From positions 6,177,561 through 6,241,560 of the forward strand of contig NC_088775.1 in NCBI RefSeq assembly GCF_954871325.1: a DNA stretch of 64,000 nucleotides, read 5' to 3'. The stretch comes from Gordionus sp. m RMFG-2023. Its lineage: Eukaryota; Nematomorpha; Gordioida; Chordodea; Parachordodidae. Positions 49,990 through 62,869 of this stretch are shown here, in pieces. The notes beneath the pieces were generated by a model that searched no databases, had not been told where the DNA came from, and saw only the letters and a program-made list of their open reading frames with translations. The translations under genes were made by a program, and so were the position numbers. Within the stretch, counting starts at the first letter, position 1. Each line of letters opens with the position of its first letter.

Positions 49990-52975
49990 ATGAGCACTAT
50001 GAACACAGATGAGGATGTCATAGACGAATTGAATAATGAACATCCTTACTCTACTTCAGAAAAGGATCTTGAGCCAATTCATAATGGGGAAAAATTAAAA
50101 TGGGATCATCCTGTAAGCTTTAATAATTATAATTGTGTACTTAATTTTTTTCCACATTTCTCACCTCTATTTTATTTTTCAATATAATTATTATATAGGC
50201 TGGTATTGTTGGGAAAAAAATAGGTTCTCCAGCAATCTATTCATGTGAATTATGTCATTTGCCAATAATTATATATGGAAGATTAGTAATCTTAAATTTT
50301 ATAAAATTTATGTAAATTTATTTAACCAGATGCCATGTAAACATACATTTTGTTTTTCTTGTTCATTCAATTTAGAGAATGTATATTGTATAAGGTAATA
50401 TAATAAAAAAATTAACTTTTATCAAACCAATTATAGATGCAATACAAAAGTTGATACTATTGAAAAAATTTCATTAGGTATGGTATTTTTATGCAAAGAA
50501 ATGACTTCTCAAGCTAAAATTTGTAATACATCATATTTATCATCACAAGAATTGCTTAATCATTCTAAAAATCATAAAATTGAGTCTACTACACCTATTT
50601 CAAATATATCATCAGATTTAAAATCAAAAAATAATATTTTAGACAATTTGTTTTCAACACTTACTTCACAATCATTAATTAATAATGAGCTTTTAATAAA
50701 AAATAAAAAAGTTACCTCTAGTAGTCTTATTTTATCTAATCTAAAGTGTTCAATTCAAAATGAATACCAATACAAAAATAAACTCCCAGATCATAATGAC
50801 AATAAACAAAATAATTTAAATTTATCCACTTATAAAAATGACTATATTTATGAAAAATCAAAATCCAATAGCTTAAGATCAAAAAATTTATATGCACCTT
50901 CAGAATCTACATTATTTTATGTGTCATCTGCTCTTAATAACAATAATAATCAACAACTCAGTAAAAGGAAAAGAAACTCCTTTTCAATTTCTCAACAAGA
51001 ATCCGGATTTAAAAAACCTTCTAACATTAGTTATAAAAATAAAATACCCACCACTTTGATTAACAGTTCTGAAGGTTATTACGAGTATAACACCAAAGCT
51101 AAAACTTATGATTTAAACATATCTACTATAAAACCTCATTCCTCCCAAATGTTGGTTACTAATGTATATGAAACTCCTAAAGTATTATCTTTTAATTCAC
51201 CCTTGATTAAAAAAAACTGTTCTATATCTCAATCAACATCTCATTTTAAAACAACGCAAAAATGTTCTGGAAATTTGACAAATTTAAATAAAATTGTTAA
51301 ACACTCAAATCCATTATTACACGATATATTTAATAATATGGTTCCTCCCCCTCCCCCTCCTATTTTTCCTAATATGAAAAATTGCGAAAGTAATCTTATG
51401 GTCTCAAATCAAATTGAACCAACAATTTACACTGATTATAATATAAATTTAATTTATAATAAATCTTATCCTGATATAAATCATTCTGGAGACATTTCAC
51501 CTTCAGTGAAATATTCTTCTAACCACAATTTAAATATCCAATCTTGCATAAATACATCAACTAAAAATGATCAATCTTTCAATACAAACTCCATGTTTCA
51601 CCAGATACTATGTGCACCCCCACCACCACCGCCAGAACCATCCTATTCATCTTGCGATTACAATAGGATTCCGAAATCGTTATACAAAAATGTTGATCCA
51701 GCTGCCTTATTGTTACTTAATCTCTCAGCATCAGGTCATTTGGATGAAGAAATATCTAATATGGATTTTATGAGGATATCCGGTAATGATAAAGAATCCC
51801 TTGAATCAATTAACATGATCATGTCGCCTGTCCCTCACTCGGTTTTTGAGTATATTGATGATCACCATGGTAATTTAAATTTATGTTTGCCTCACTCATC
51901 CAACAATACATTTACACATGTTATCAATAATCAAAATACAAATATATATAATTCAACATCTAGTTGTATCCCTTACAATGTTTTAAATTCCCAGCCATAT
52001 TTTCCTATTAACATATCTAACAATGGTCGAAATAAATCTAATAGTATTGATATCAGTGATAGATTAAATTCAAACACTTTAATAGCGTCCAATTTAAAAG
52101 AGAATTCGCTGTTTTATTCCCATTATCCTGGCATGTATTCGCCAAAAAGCAATACATATTTACACAATTTTAGTTCTCAATCGAATATAAATATCAGCAG
52201 CCAAAATTGTAATACTGATAGCTTCAAAAACCTGCCATCTTGTGATTATACAAACAAGCAAAATTACCATGAAAAACTGACAGGCTCCTTATCCAATTTT
52301 GAAGTGGCCATGAATTCCGTTGATGGAATTCGACGCATGGCATCTGACATGTTCAATTCTATGAACTCGACCAATAAAAATGCCAAAGACATTGATCAAT
52401 GTAATATTCTCCCACCCAGCGATAATCCGGGCCCGTCCAATATAAATTATGCAAATCAGCTAATACCGCCACCCATGTTCGATCAGATCACCCAGAATTC
52501 CAATAATTACATGAATTCTTTCGTGAATCAACACTCGCAAATGGATAATTCTATCGGAAACGCCTCTTCGATTTCGCCCAACGCCTTTCCTTATGTTCCT
52601 TTTCCCTATTCCTCTCTCGTCAACAAATTGACTCACAACCCCGAATTAAATTTAACGACGGACCCGTCAGTTCCTTTTCATTATCCTTACAAAATACTTC
52701 CACCTGGAATTTCGGCCAAACATTATTCTCCTTTCAACGCAATGTCACCGCATCATTTTCCTCCCCCCTCTCCCTTTTCCCCTCCTTCGTCCGCAAATAT
52801 GACTCATAACTCGAACCATTACTCCCAACATTTGCATAAAATTCCTCATTACTCTATGCTTACGCCATTTATGAGCAGTCAAACATCTCTACCATTATCC
52901 CAAATTACTCCTCTACCCGTACATAGTTTTACTGATCACTCGAAATATCTTAATAATAATAATCCCAATTCTTGA
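49990..52975 (+). CDS. Hakai: Hakai / CBLL1 RING E3 ubiquitin ligase
   Basis: Four exons: 49990-50112, 50199-50285, 50330-50394 and 50437-52975 (introns 86, 44 and 42 bp, GT-AG, phases close), 937 residues. Hakai is a RING ligase in the m6A-writer auxiliary complex and can ubiquitinate phosphotyrosine targets. RING: C57-x2-C60, C73-x-H75, C78-x2-C81, C90-x2-C93, with the diagnostic LPIIIYGRL-MPCKHTFC context. The HYB-type zinc site follows: C111, C121, H134, H138 (VFLCKEM ... YLSSQELLNH). Vertebrate Hakai is about 490 residues. Here the tail beyond residue 140 is about 800 residues, rich in Asn/Ser/Pro/Tyr, with PPPPPP runs near 395 and 488 and an FPPPSP-rich C-terminus. The start is the first in-frame ATG; more upstream exons cannot be excluded. 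Confidence 0.93.
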
Positions 52976-53029
52976 ATTTGTTGTATTATATATTTTTTTT
53001 CCATTCAACCATAATCATGTGTTGTATAT

Positions 53030-53074
53030 AATAAATAATATATATTGTTTTATATATAAAAAAAGACTAATAAA
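53030..53074 (+). terminator. Hakai polyadenylation signals
   Basis: AATAAA at 53030-53035 and again at 53069-53074, 55 and 94 bp after the Hakai stop codon, in an AT-rich 3' UTR. Confidence 0.5.
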
Positions 53075-53324
53075 ATTTCGATTCTTAGAAAACCTAATTG
53101 ATTGATTTATGAATCGATAATTGAGTTAGTAAAATAACTAGTTCTTCGATGATCTGTTTCTGATTTCCAAAATGATCCTGACGAACTTAATTTTATCAAA
53201 AAAGGCCGGACATTTTTAACCAGAGTTTCAAAAAAAAGAGCTATTTTTTTTGATGATAAAAATTTGAAGATTTTTATTTTTATATCAATTTTATTTAATT
53301 TGTGATTTCTTTAAAGACCTTTTA

Positions 53325-53502
53325 TATAGTTTTAGCGAGAAAAATATTGCCTAAACCTCGAGCTTTGTTTAATATATGTCTAGATCTTTGTTCCTACTAT
53401 GAGCAAATTCTTCAGGCTTGCGTAGTATTTTTCTGGATCAAATTTTGATTTAGCCGTTTTTAAAAATAGGCTCAAAACGAGACGTTTAGCAACACTAGTT
53501 TA
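53325..53502. mobile_element. hAT MITE of the TAGTGTTGTTAAAC family, decayed left end
   Basis: The right half, with CTTCAGGCTTGCGTAGTATT, TTTTTAAAAATAGGCTCAAA and ACGTTTAGCAACACTA, matches the element at 34555-34749. The left end is eroded to TAGTTTTAGCGAG. It lies about 350 bp after the Hakai stop codon. Confidence 0.65.
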
Positions 53503-53843
53503 TATATAAAAATCACCAGATTTACTTATAAAAGATTTTTGCAAAAATTATTAGGAATTTAAGGTACAAAAATTTGATTAAAAAAAATTTTTTTTTTAAG
53601 CATAATAAAAAGCAATCATACTCTTTTAGAGAATCATTTTGAAGAGCATTTCAAACTATGAGGGACTCTTATTTCAAAAATTTTATTTGATCTTAGACTT
53701 ATCTTTTTTTTTAAATCTTCGCAATTTTTTTTTCTTATAGAACTTTGAAACCCGTTCATCTGAAAATTAGAAAACAATTAAATTTAGGTTGTTTTTATTG
53801 TATATTTATATCTTGCATGGAAGCAACAACTTTGGGTTGAAAT

Positions 53844-54484
53844 TAGGGCTGTGCCAATATTAAATATCGGATCGGCACCGATATTTAGCGTTTTCCAAAA
53901 ATATCGGATTGGGCCGATACCTTTAAAAAACCGATTCTATATTTTTACTTTTTTTGTTATTAATTATCATTATTATAATATTTTCTAAATAATTTTTTTT
54001 AAACAATGCAAATGCACAACACCCCCTGAATTTTATTTATTTTTTTAAATAGATTTATTAGTATTTTAAAAGTTTTTTTATAAAAATAGAAGGAAACACC
54101 CAAAGTTTTATTTATTTTAAATCTTTTTAAATAATGAATGCCAATTTTATTATTTTATTGCCAGAAAATCTAGAGGCTCTCATAATTATTTTTAAAAAAT
54201 CTAATATATTTTAATTTTATATATTTAGAATTTTATAATTATAAAATGGATTTATTATTAAATATATTTTTTTATCTATTATACTATAATTTTTTTTTTG
54301 ATTATAGTCTTAATTGTAGAAATGAAAAATTTTAATTAAATGCATAATTCGATTTTTTGCATGAAAAATAATTATTTCCTAATTACACATGGTTTAAAGG
54401 GGGTGGTGAAAAATCAGTATAAAAATCGGATCTGTTTTGAACCAATATCGGATCGGTGAAAAATAGTGAATTGGCATAGCCCTA
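53844..54484. mobile_element. hAT MITE, 641 bp
   Basis: Perfect 8-bp target duplication GTTGAAAT (53836-53843 and 54485-54492). TIR TAGGGCTGTGCCAAT against TAGGGCTATGCCAATTC. Subterminal repeats of the ATATCGGATCGG(C)ACCGATA type at both ends, with an AT-rich non-coding centre. Confidence 0.92.
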
Positions 54485-54492
54485 GTTGAAAT

Positions 54493-55663
54493 CATTGAAC
54501 CTGAATATTTCTGTTAATTTATAAATAAATTGTTTTATGCGAGAATGAGGTTGTACAATGTCACATCCCACCGAAAAAAAACAAAACTTGTCAACTCTCA
54601 ATCGTTCATTCGATAAGAGATTTTTCCAACTTTTCATTGTCCTATTTTGCCGTCGCCCTGCAAAACTTGTTTCCAATTATGAATTGATTGCATTGACTCT
54701 GCCTTTAGATTCCCAAAGAATGACATGGGTTGAACTGTCTATGACAGGGTGGACTCAGTGACATGCCGCTAGAAACTTGAAAATCAGGGGCTCGCAACCA
54801 CTAACATTCTTATTTGCTCGAGTCAGCCAATTTATTAACAGATTAATCCCACCAGCTTCTGGGAAAATTAATTATTTCGATTTTTATCTGCATTTCATCT
54901 TCCTCAGCCAATGCCAATAATAATACCATCATAAGAGTACCTTATGCAGAATCTAGGAAAATTAAAAAATAAATTAAATTCTTTATTCACTTCTATAAGT
55001 CATCTACTTTAGGAATTTTTTCAACTATAATTTTCAAATTTTTAAAATCTTTAAGTTCAAAAAGAAGGACCTATTTAATGATCCCAGGGAATTTTTTTCT
55101 GAGATAAATCATTCAGATCAGAATTTTTTAATTTAATTATAATTCCTTTTTAACTCCATTATAATTTTTAAAAATATTAAATTTTGTTATTTTTTAACAT
55201 AAATTTATATATTTTTGTATTCGGTAGTTTTTATAATTTTTAAAGATTGTTGCAAATAAATTATTTTTTAAGCCGTTTTTATTTCATAAATTTTGTTGTA
55301 GTTGTTTCATAAATAAGTTTGAATTATAAGGCTTTTTATGATGTTCACCAAAGTAAATTGCTCAAATAAATTTGAAAAAAAAACTTAAAAACTTAACACA
55401 TGCTCCTCATCTAATTAATATTGTAAAAGGGCAGTTTTTTTTAGAAAAGTAATATTTCTTAAAATGACCCTGTTAAATAATAAATCTACTATCAGTTTCT
55501 ATAAACAACTTAAAATTTTTCAAAACACTATATAGAGCAGTTCAGTGATGTAACCAGGATTTTCCAATGGAGAGGGGGGGGGTGCGCTAGTGTTTAATGC
55601 CTTAACAAGTACTTTCAATTCCTCACTCAAATTTGAGAACCACGAAATTAAACTGAGAAAATT
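54493..55663. other. Stretch without recognised features
   Basis: Two short overlapping open frames on opposite strands (54482-54761) are the only long ones and look like chance. A poly-G run is at 55577. Nothing else recognised. Confidence 0.5.
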
Positions 55664-55939
55664 ATGACGTTACGCTCTAAGCATGAAATGAGCCAAGGGT
55701 TCGGAAACACAAATTCTGGACCTTATACTAAACCACTAAGTAGGGCTTTATTAGTATCTTTTATTGCTTTATTCTCTTTGGTAGTTGATATAAGGAAAAA
55801 AATTATTGGTAAAAAAAATAAAAAATGTCAAAATTTGCATCATACCAAGAACGGAGAATATAAAGTTCTAACTATCTGGTTTGCGTTAATATTTAGTGCC
55901 TTCCTTATTAATTCTTTAATCAATTTCGCTAACCATTAA
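55664..55939 (+). other. Unidentified 91-codon open frame
   Basis: ATG-to-stop frame with a hydrophobic segment (ALLVSFIALFSLVVDI), a lysine-rich middle and a second hydrophobic segment (IWFALIFSAFLINSLI), so a two-pass membrane protein is conceivable. A diverged copy of its first 50 bases (MISRLKRK-x-RQAFGN-like) occurs at 56260-56312, which argues for a repeat origin. No family recognised. Confidence 0.25.
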
Positions 55940-58900
55940 AAAAGTAACCAAATTATGAACCAAAAACTAACTATTGTCATATATATGTATTTTTTTGGGT
56001 TTGCTTATTAAAATTTTTGTAGAGTCATCATTGAATATTATATGTTTATAAATTTAATTTTTTTTTTACCAATTCATCGCCGTAAAAAGAAATATTATAT
56101 TCTTTTTATATTTTTTTAAATAATTTTGGAAAACTATATAATATTTATTTTTAATTTTTTTTTAAAATTAATTTTCTTTGAAATTATAAACTTTGTTTTA
56201 TTTATAAATTTAATATTGTTGGTTGAAATTACGAAAATATTCAAATTAAATAATGAAAACTATGATATCACGTCTTAAGCGTAAAGTTAGGCAAGCATTC
56301 GGAAACATTATCTCGAAAATGCGTTTGTCATACATCTTTACTGCTTGGTCGATAATTTAAAGAAAAACATTTTTAGCGGTATAAAATAAAAGAGGCCAAA
56401 ATTGGCATTATGCTAGAATGAAAATTTTATAATTAATGAACTATATGTAGCGCATGATTAGTACTTACTAGTTCATGGATCAGTTCTGTCAATAAATAAA
56501 AACCAGTCATAAGCCCAAATAAAAATTACCGCAAATCTTAGACTGAACCCTCCTCCCATTTTTTCATTGAAATTATAAATACACAAAAAAGATGTTTATA
56601 TATTTACTTATTTTCTTTTGACAAAAATGGGACCCTAGGCCACCTAGGCCATCATTATTTTAAAGATTTTAGGTTAAAAGAAAAGTATTAAGGGTTATCA
56701 TGGATTCTCTTTTGAAATGTTATAATCAACTCAAATCGATGTATTTCGAGGCAGATCTCAAAAAGAGTCCTTAGACCTTCCCTCATGTTGTTTTTTTAAT
56801 TTATTCATTTTTTTTTTAAAATGGCATAATTTTTTTTAAAAAATGTTATTTTAATATAGATTTATATATCATGAATATTTTAAAAAAAATTGTCATATTT
56901 CTATATTTCATTTTCATATACATATATAACATTTTTCATTAACAATTTGCAAAATTTGAAAGAAAAAAAAAATTACAGCTTAAATTGTAGATCTTCACTG
57001 AGATAATAAATTTTAAGAAATAATTTTATGTATTTTTAAAATAAAATTTCAATCATAATTATTGCGCCATAAAATGAATTATATCCCAGACAGATTAATA
57101 AAATAAATCCAACATTTTTCAAGGTATGCCATTCCTGCCTTTTCGTATATAACTTTAAAATAGCTTGCCTCTAATATTATGAGGTAAAAGGATGCTGTCA
57201 AAAAAAACAACTTGATATTTCATTTTATCGAAATTATAATTAATTTCGTTGTGTAATTTATTTTAATGATTAATAAGTGTATTCAAAACCAAGTCCAACA
57301 TATCGAAAAATAGATAAAGTCTAAAAGCGGTTTGAATTATATGATAAGCTGTTGGTTATATTCAATATTATGATCAGAAGATCTGTAGCTATGAAAACAT
57401 ATAAGATGCAGTGGGGTTATACCAGAAGATCCACATTTGAGATTTCTAAACAAATGTCCTATATTTCAACTTTTAAAAAAATAAAATTATATTTTTTTAT
57501 TTATTATATATGGGAAAAGTATATTTTTTACAATTAAAAAAGAGATAAGTTTCTAAAATAACAAAAATAAAAAAATCAAAGACCGATCTTAAACCGTTAT
57601 CATTTTCTGGATATCAGCCGTTTGAATTTTGGCGCCAAGATAAAAATCCTTTAAAAAGGTTAAATTTTTATTTAAAAAATAGCAATCGATAGAGAGTCCT
57701 TTCTTCTTCCTACTGGGTGCCTCAAAATTATTTTTATAATTTTTCACTATTTTATAAAATCAAACGTTAAATTTAGAATATAGCCTGAAGTCTTGGCCCC
57801 ATCTTTCTGAAATTTTCACCTTTTTTTAAAATATTTTTAAAAAGGGATCAATTTGTGCTGTTATAAACTCGATTTGTACCATTATAGTTTCTGAGATATT
57901 CGTTTTTGAAGTGGCGCATAATAAATTAAAATCACTTAATGAAGATTATAATCATCTTAAATCAGAGTCCAGGTTCTGCAATAAAAATGTTAAAAGGCAG
58001 ATTACAAATATATACGATTTGGATAATAAAACATGATAACAAAAAAAAATTGTTTATATATATATATATACTTTCATTCGGTTAGTTATAATTTTTTAAA
58101 TGCGATAAAACCCACCTTCAATATATATTAACAGTTGGAATTATGCAATTACTTTCGATCTACCATATATCACCCCCCCCCCCCCATATCACCTATTTGA
58201 CTTCTGAAAACTAAATCATTCCTGGAACTCAGATATAAGTGATGTGTGTGTTATAGACGCATTCGCTGACTCCTTAAATACCTTTTGAAACTTGCTATTT
58301 TTCAACATAAATTTTATGTATATACTTAAAAGTGATAAACATATGCCAAAATTGCAAAATTTTGTTCAATTTTATTTTATATACCCTACCCTGATGCTTA
58401 ATCATCTTATGGGTATGGGGTAAATTAGAGAAAATATCACTTCACATAATATATAGGCTTAAAGTATTATAGGTAAAGAGGTACACTTTTTTATTATTAT
58501 GTAGATTAGAGAGATTTGGCTATAAATCTATATTTTGTACAGTTTATTTTTGCTTTCAAAATTTTAAGGTAAAAATTCAAAATAGCTATCGTTTTACCCT
58601 GGTTTCCCTTACCAATATATTAAATAATGGTTTAAAGAAATTTGGTCATGGATAACAAATTGTTTTCTATTTTTGATAGAAAACAACTGGACAAGATTAG
58701 GGCTAAGATTAGAAGGATCGCCAGATATAAAGAAATTCAATATATAATTTTTCTAAATTTCATTTTGAAAGATTTTTTAAGCGTGCAAATTACTAAAGAT
58801 TATCCAATAAAAGAATTTTTAAAATTGGTATTTTAGGGTTAATTTGAGTAAAGATCAGTGTTCTTCCTAAAAAAATCTTCAAATATTTTTTCCAAACTCG

Positions 58901-59169
58901 AGAATTTAACCATAATTCAAAAATTTATCTTTTTATAACAAATAATATTAATTTCTTTATTTAAATGTATATCTATTACATAACGTAAAATAGAGAAAGA
59001 TCGTATATTATATTTTTTTTAAATATGAAAATTAATAGAATAATTATTTAAAAAATCAGTACATATTTTTTATTCATATTTTTTAGAAGATTTTGTTATT
59101 AATTAAATTTTTATTTTTTGCTACATTAAAATCTTTACAAGTATAATTAAAAGTAGGCTTAATCATCAA
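55940..59169. other. Long AT-rich stretch without recognised features
   Basis: No exon chains, element ends or tandem arrays were recognised. Small open frames at 57352-57537 and 58642-58836 lack any family match. A (TA)n run is near 58058 and a poly-C run near 58172. Confidence 0.5.
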
Positions 59170-59330
59170 TTCCACTTCACTTCTAAAGCTGATAGAAATA
59201 ATTAGGATTTTTCCGCCAGAAAGTGTTCATTAAAACTAAATAGGCGTTCTGTATCAGCGTTAGATATTGCATATTTTTTTCAAAATTTGGCGCAATGTTC
59301 TTTGAAAAAAAGTACTCATTTGTTTTTATG
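59170..59330 (-). pseudogene. hAT transposase C-terminal scrap
   Basis: Minus strand reads AISNADTERLFSFNEHFLAE and LFLSALEVK, the hAT dimerisation signature (SNAD-x-ERLFS...). Only about 50 codons remain, with at least one stop. No element ends found. Confidence 0.5.
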
Positions 59331-61853
59331 AGCCAAATTCGATATTTTTTGCCGCTTTTGTTCCTTTAACACTTTATGCTTTTGGTTACTTTTAAATCAG
59401 GAAAGGGTATAGACAATAAGTTTGTATATAAATAACTAAGCGAATGTTTCATCGTGATCGATTAATGTCGGTTAGATATTATTTCATGATTCCTTATTTT
59501 TTAAACTGGAAATATGTTTTTACCTTGTTGAATACTTTCTTATATCCTTATGTAAATTGGTTTTGCATATTATAAATTGCATTAAAGCACATTCTTTATC
59601 TTTTTCTGACCTATAAATAAATGGAATTCCATTTATTTTGATATTGCAATTTATTTATATTTTTATGTTAAACTTACAATGGTAAAGAAATGAACATAAC
59701 TTTATTTAATAAATCAAACATTATTAGGCTATATAAAACTGTTAAAATTTTAAATTGTTCACTTCTAAAATAAAATTTATTTATAAAAAATACTTCACAT
59801 TTAAATAAGAATCATATTCACGATCAGAGGAAGTAATTATTATAATTAAGACACAAAAGATGCTCTTTTAAATGTATGATTAAATTTTTAACACTATTAT
59901 ATATTTTAAAAAATAGAGAAAGCGTAAATAAATGTGTTTTAACATAAAGTAAAAATAGGAAAATTACACCAAGAGGGAGATCTGGCAACCCTGATTATAA
60001 TACAAAGATATCCCTTTTTTAATTAATGGATCTGAGAAAATTTTGAAAGTTATACAATCTAAGAATCTTCAGCTCCAACTCATCAATAATGAAAGCTTTA
60101 AAGAATAAATTATATATATTGCATCATTTACAATATATCTATATGTAAAATATATCAATTTGTAAATATATTATTTTTTAAAAAAATTTATACCTATCTA
60201 TTCACGCCTCCCTTGATTGAATGCACATTTTTTAATAGCTCAATTTTATATTATTTATTAAGGATTATTTAAATTTGGACAATCTTATTTGACCAGAAAT
60301 GTTTTCCAGCACATAATACTTTTCAGATAGTTTTTACCACATATTAAAAATATACATCATACTTTCAAAAAAATTTTCAAATTCACATTGTAACATTAGT
60401 CAAAATTTTATTATTTAAAAAAGTATTGATTTATCAAATACTATACAAAACATACATTTCAATTTTATTTATTAAAACAATAACACATTAAAAATTAAGA
60501 TTCATTTTTGTAAAAGGCATGTCTCATAAGTTGTTTTATGTTCTAAAGGCTTTTGTTATTATTTATTCTTGTTCTCATCTATGATATATATATGCTCATG
60601 ATTTTACCATAGCTATTGGCAGTATCTAAAAATGTGTATAATAAAATGCATAAGTAATATATCAATTTAAAACTTTGCTTGGTTCAGTTTTTCCCATTGA
60701 ATATTCAAAATATAAATTGAAAGCATTGTATATTTTTTATGTAATCGCATAATTTCCATTTATATGAATTTTAATTATAACCTGCTGAAAACATAAAATA
60801 TAGCAATTTAAAATCCCCACCCCCTTCCATTAGCGTAACTCTGTTGCCTCAACATTAGAAGGCATGCTTTTATCACGTATCACGTAAAAAAATTAGTATA
60901 ATTTAAAAATATAGAAGGTATGATAAATATATAACAAAAAAATATTTTTACCATTTATTTACTGTTGATTTTGTATTTTGATAAACTATATAAATAGGGA
61001 AAATCATTGAAACTCGGGAAAAATAGAATATATATTTTTTTATTTATTTTTTTAAAATATTTTTTATATAAATAATAAATAAATATTATACAAGAAATAA
61101 ATATTTATCTTAATTTTAACCTTTTTCCAATTATTCGAATATAACCTATTTGAAATAGAATACTTTAATTCACTATTGATGAAGCCTTTTTATATTTTTC
61201 GAAAATTCTTTCTACGGGGAGGGGGCGGGATTTATTTCCTTCTCCACCCCAGCTACGAGCTAGAAGCTCTTTCAAATCTTTTCAAAAGTTTACTACGGGG
61301 GGGGGGGGTGTTGTAATTTTTTATTGTAGTCTATCATCATAAATATTAAAGTATCTAAGAGTTTATTTATTTTTACTTATAAAAATAAATGACAAAATAC
61401 AATAAAGTACAAAGTTAAAATTTTTTTAAATCCAAAAACTATTAATATTTGGGCAAAATATTTCTTAAATTTTGTTTATTCATTCCCGCTTTACCGTATA
61501 TATTTATTCCTATTTATTATTCCAGGATTTTTACTCTTTTCAATTTATCATCATCTTGGATATAATTATTCCAGTGTAATAATTATTGATTCATTTTGTT
61601 TTTTATTCATTCGTACCCATGGCTTGAATAGGCAGACTAGAGTCTATTTTCAGTGATGGTAAACCAGTTCACGCTATTATATCTATAATTGGTTTTATTT
61701 TCCCCGTTTAATCAGCGTCATATTTATTAAATTTCGCATTATTCATTTTTTCTTTTTCTCAAATTATTTACTTATGTTTGATATATTTAGTTTAGTTTTA
61801 AAATTCTAATGAGAGGGAGAATTAATAAATATACTGCTCAAAAATTTTAACAG
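59331..61853. other. AT-rich stretch without recognised features
   Basis: No coding, repeat or element structure recognised apart from poly-G runs (61216-61300) and a possible hAT-like end motif GAGGGAGATCTGGCAACCCTG near 59970-59990 without a partner. Confidence 0.5.
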
Positions 61854-62033
61854 TTCTATGCGGAAGCAAAAATAAGGCACATTCTGGTAACCCCAAATTA
61901 CCCTCTTCTAACAGGAAGACTGATAATGGTTGTCATTGTAAAAGGTTCGCTGGAAAAGGCCAAACATGAAAAGAGCAATGTTTTGGTAGTTACAATTTAT
62001 ATTACACTAATTCCAAAAACAGCGAGGGTGTAA
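61854..62033 (+). other. Unidentified coding-like segment
   Basis: After a TTTTAACAG acceptor-like site an open frame of 59 codons contains FYAEAKIRHILVTPNYPLL and GSLEKAKHEKSNVLVV. A second frame over part of the same DNA is also rich in cysteines, so the true frame is unclear. It lies upstream of the 62612-62848 exons and could belong to the same gene. Confidence 0.3.
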
Positions 62034-62126
62034 CGCCGGCTAAGATTTGTTTAGTCGAATAACACAACTTTTTTTGATTTATTAAAATCAAAGGGCCGTA
62101 TATGCCATATTTAGTAAGAAAAATGA

Positions 62127-62273
62127 GATAAAGTAACCGATTGTGCCAATAAAAAGGCCCGATTATATGGTAATAATTATAAAAAAGTAATTAGTAAAAA
62201 ATTAAATCGTGTCCGGTTTGAATTCGGAAAGGAGGAAATCGATAGCAATCAAAAGACTGCGTATTATAAGTAA
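62127..62273 (+). other. Unidentified coding-like segment
   Basis: Open frame with balanced composition: CANKKARLYGNNYKKVISKK, then LNRVRFEFGKEEIDSNQK. It ends at a GTAATT donor-like site at 62270. Its phase does not join directly to the exon at 62612. Family unknown. Confidence 0.35.
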
Positions 62274-62611
62274 TTTCATATTCTTATGAGGAAAGGTACT
62301 AACGGAGTTCTTATGTAACTCAAAATTTGAATAGGTACAATACCACTACCAGACAAACTGCATGGTTGTCATTTATACTAATTGCTCCTAATTGATATAA
62401 TTGGAAACAAAATGATTTATAAATCATGAGAAGATGGCATAAACTTAAACTAAACTTTAAAAACAATATGGAAGACAATTTATATAACAAAATTATCATA
62501 TTTTTTAATATGATTTGTTCTAATATACATTTTTTATGATGATTAGTTTTAATAAATCTTTAATGCTCCAAATAAAATAATTTCAATATAAAAAAATGAA
62601 ATAATTGTCAG

Positions 62612-62848
62612 TAACCGTAAGCAGTTCGATCATCGGGGAGGGAGAAGGATTTCCTGAGTTCAATGGCTCAGGATTTTCGGAGAGGATGACTGGGGGACCA
62701 GATTTAGCGGGCATTTTGGTCAGCGATCCTACAAAAAAAGAAAATGGTAAGTACCATCAGTACTTTATTATAAGGCGACCGCAGTTCCTTAGTGGATAAT
62801 TACATCGTGATGGCAATTTTTGCACCGCTGGATTTGAGCGGATTTTAG
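62612..62848 (+). CDS. Last two exons of an unidentified gene
   Basis: Exon 62612-62746 (acceptor TTGTCAG, donor GTAAGT) reads SIIGEGEGFPEFNGSGFSER then MTGGPDLAGILVSDPTKKEN. A 46 bp intron follows. Exon 62793-62848 reads DNYIVMAIFAPLDLSGF and a TAG stop, with phases closing through a valine codon. AATAAA follows at 62862-62867. GC content is well above the surroundings and intron size equals that of timeless and Hakai, so this looks like a real host gene. The family is not recognised. Earlier exons should lie to the left. Confidence 0.6.
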
Positions 62849-62861
62849 TATAAATTTTATT

Positions 62862-62867
62862 AATAAA
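62862..62867 (+). terminator. Polyadenylation signal
   Basis: AATAAA 14 bp after the TAG of the preceding gene. Confidence 0.45.
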
Positions 62868-62869
62868 TA

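Noticed and set aside
58642-58836. 64-codon open frame with a basic helix-like segment
   Set aside because: No splice context, no family, and amino acid use typical of AT-rich random sequence.
62107-62135. A possible 20-nt intron between coding-like segments
   Set aside because: Far shorter than every confident intron here (41 bp or more) and the frames on both sides are uncertain.
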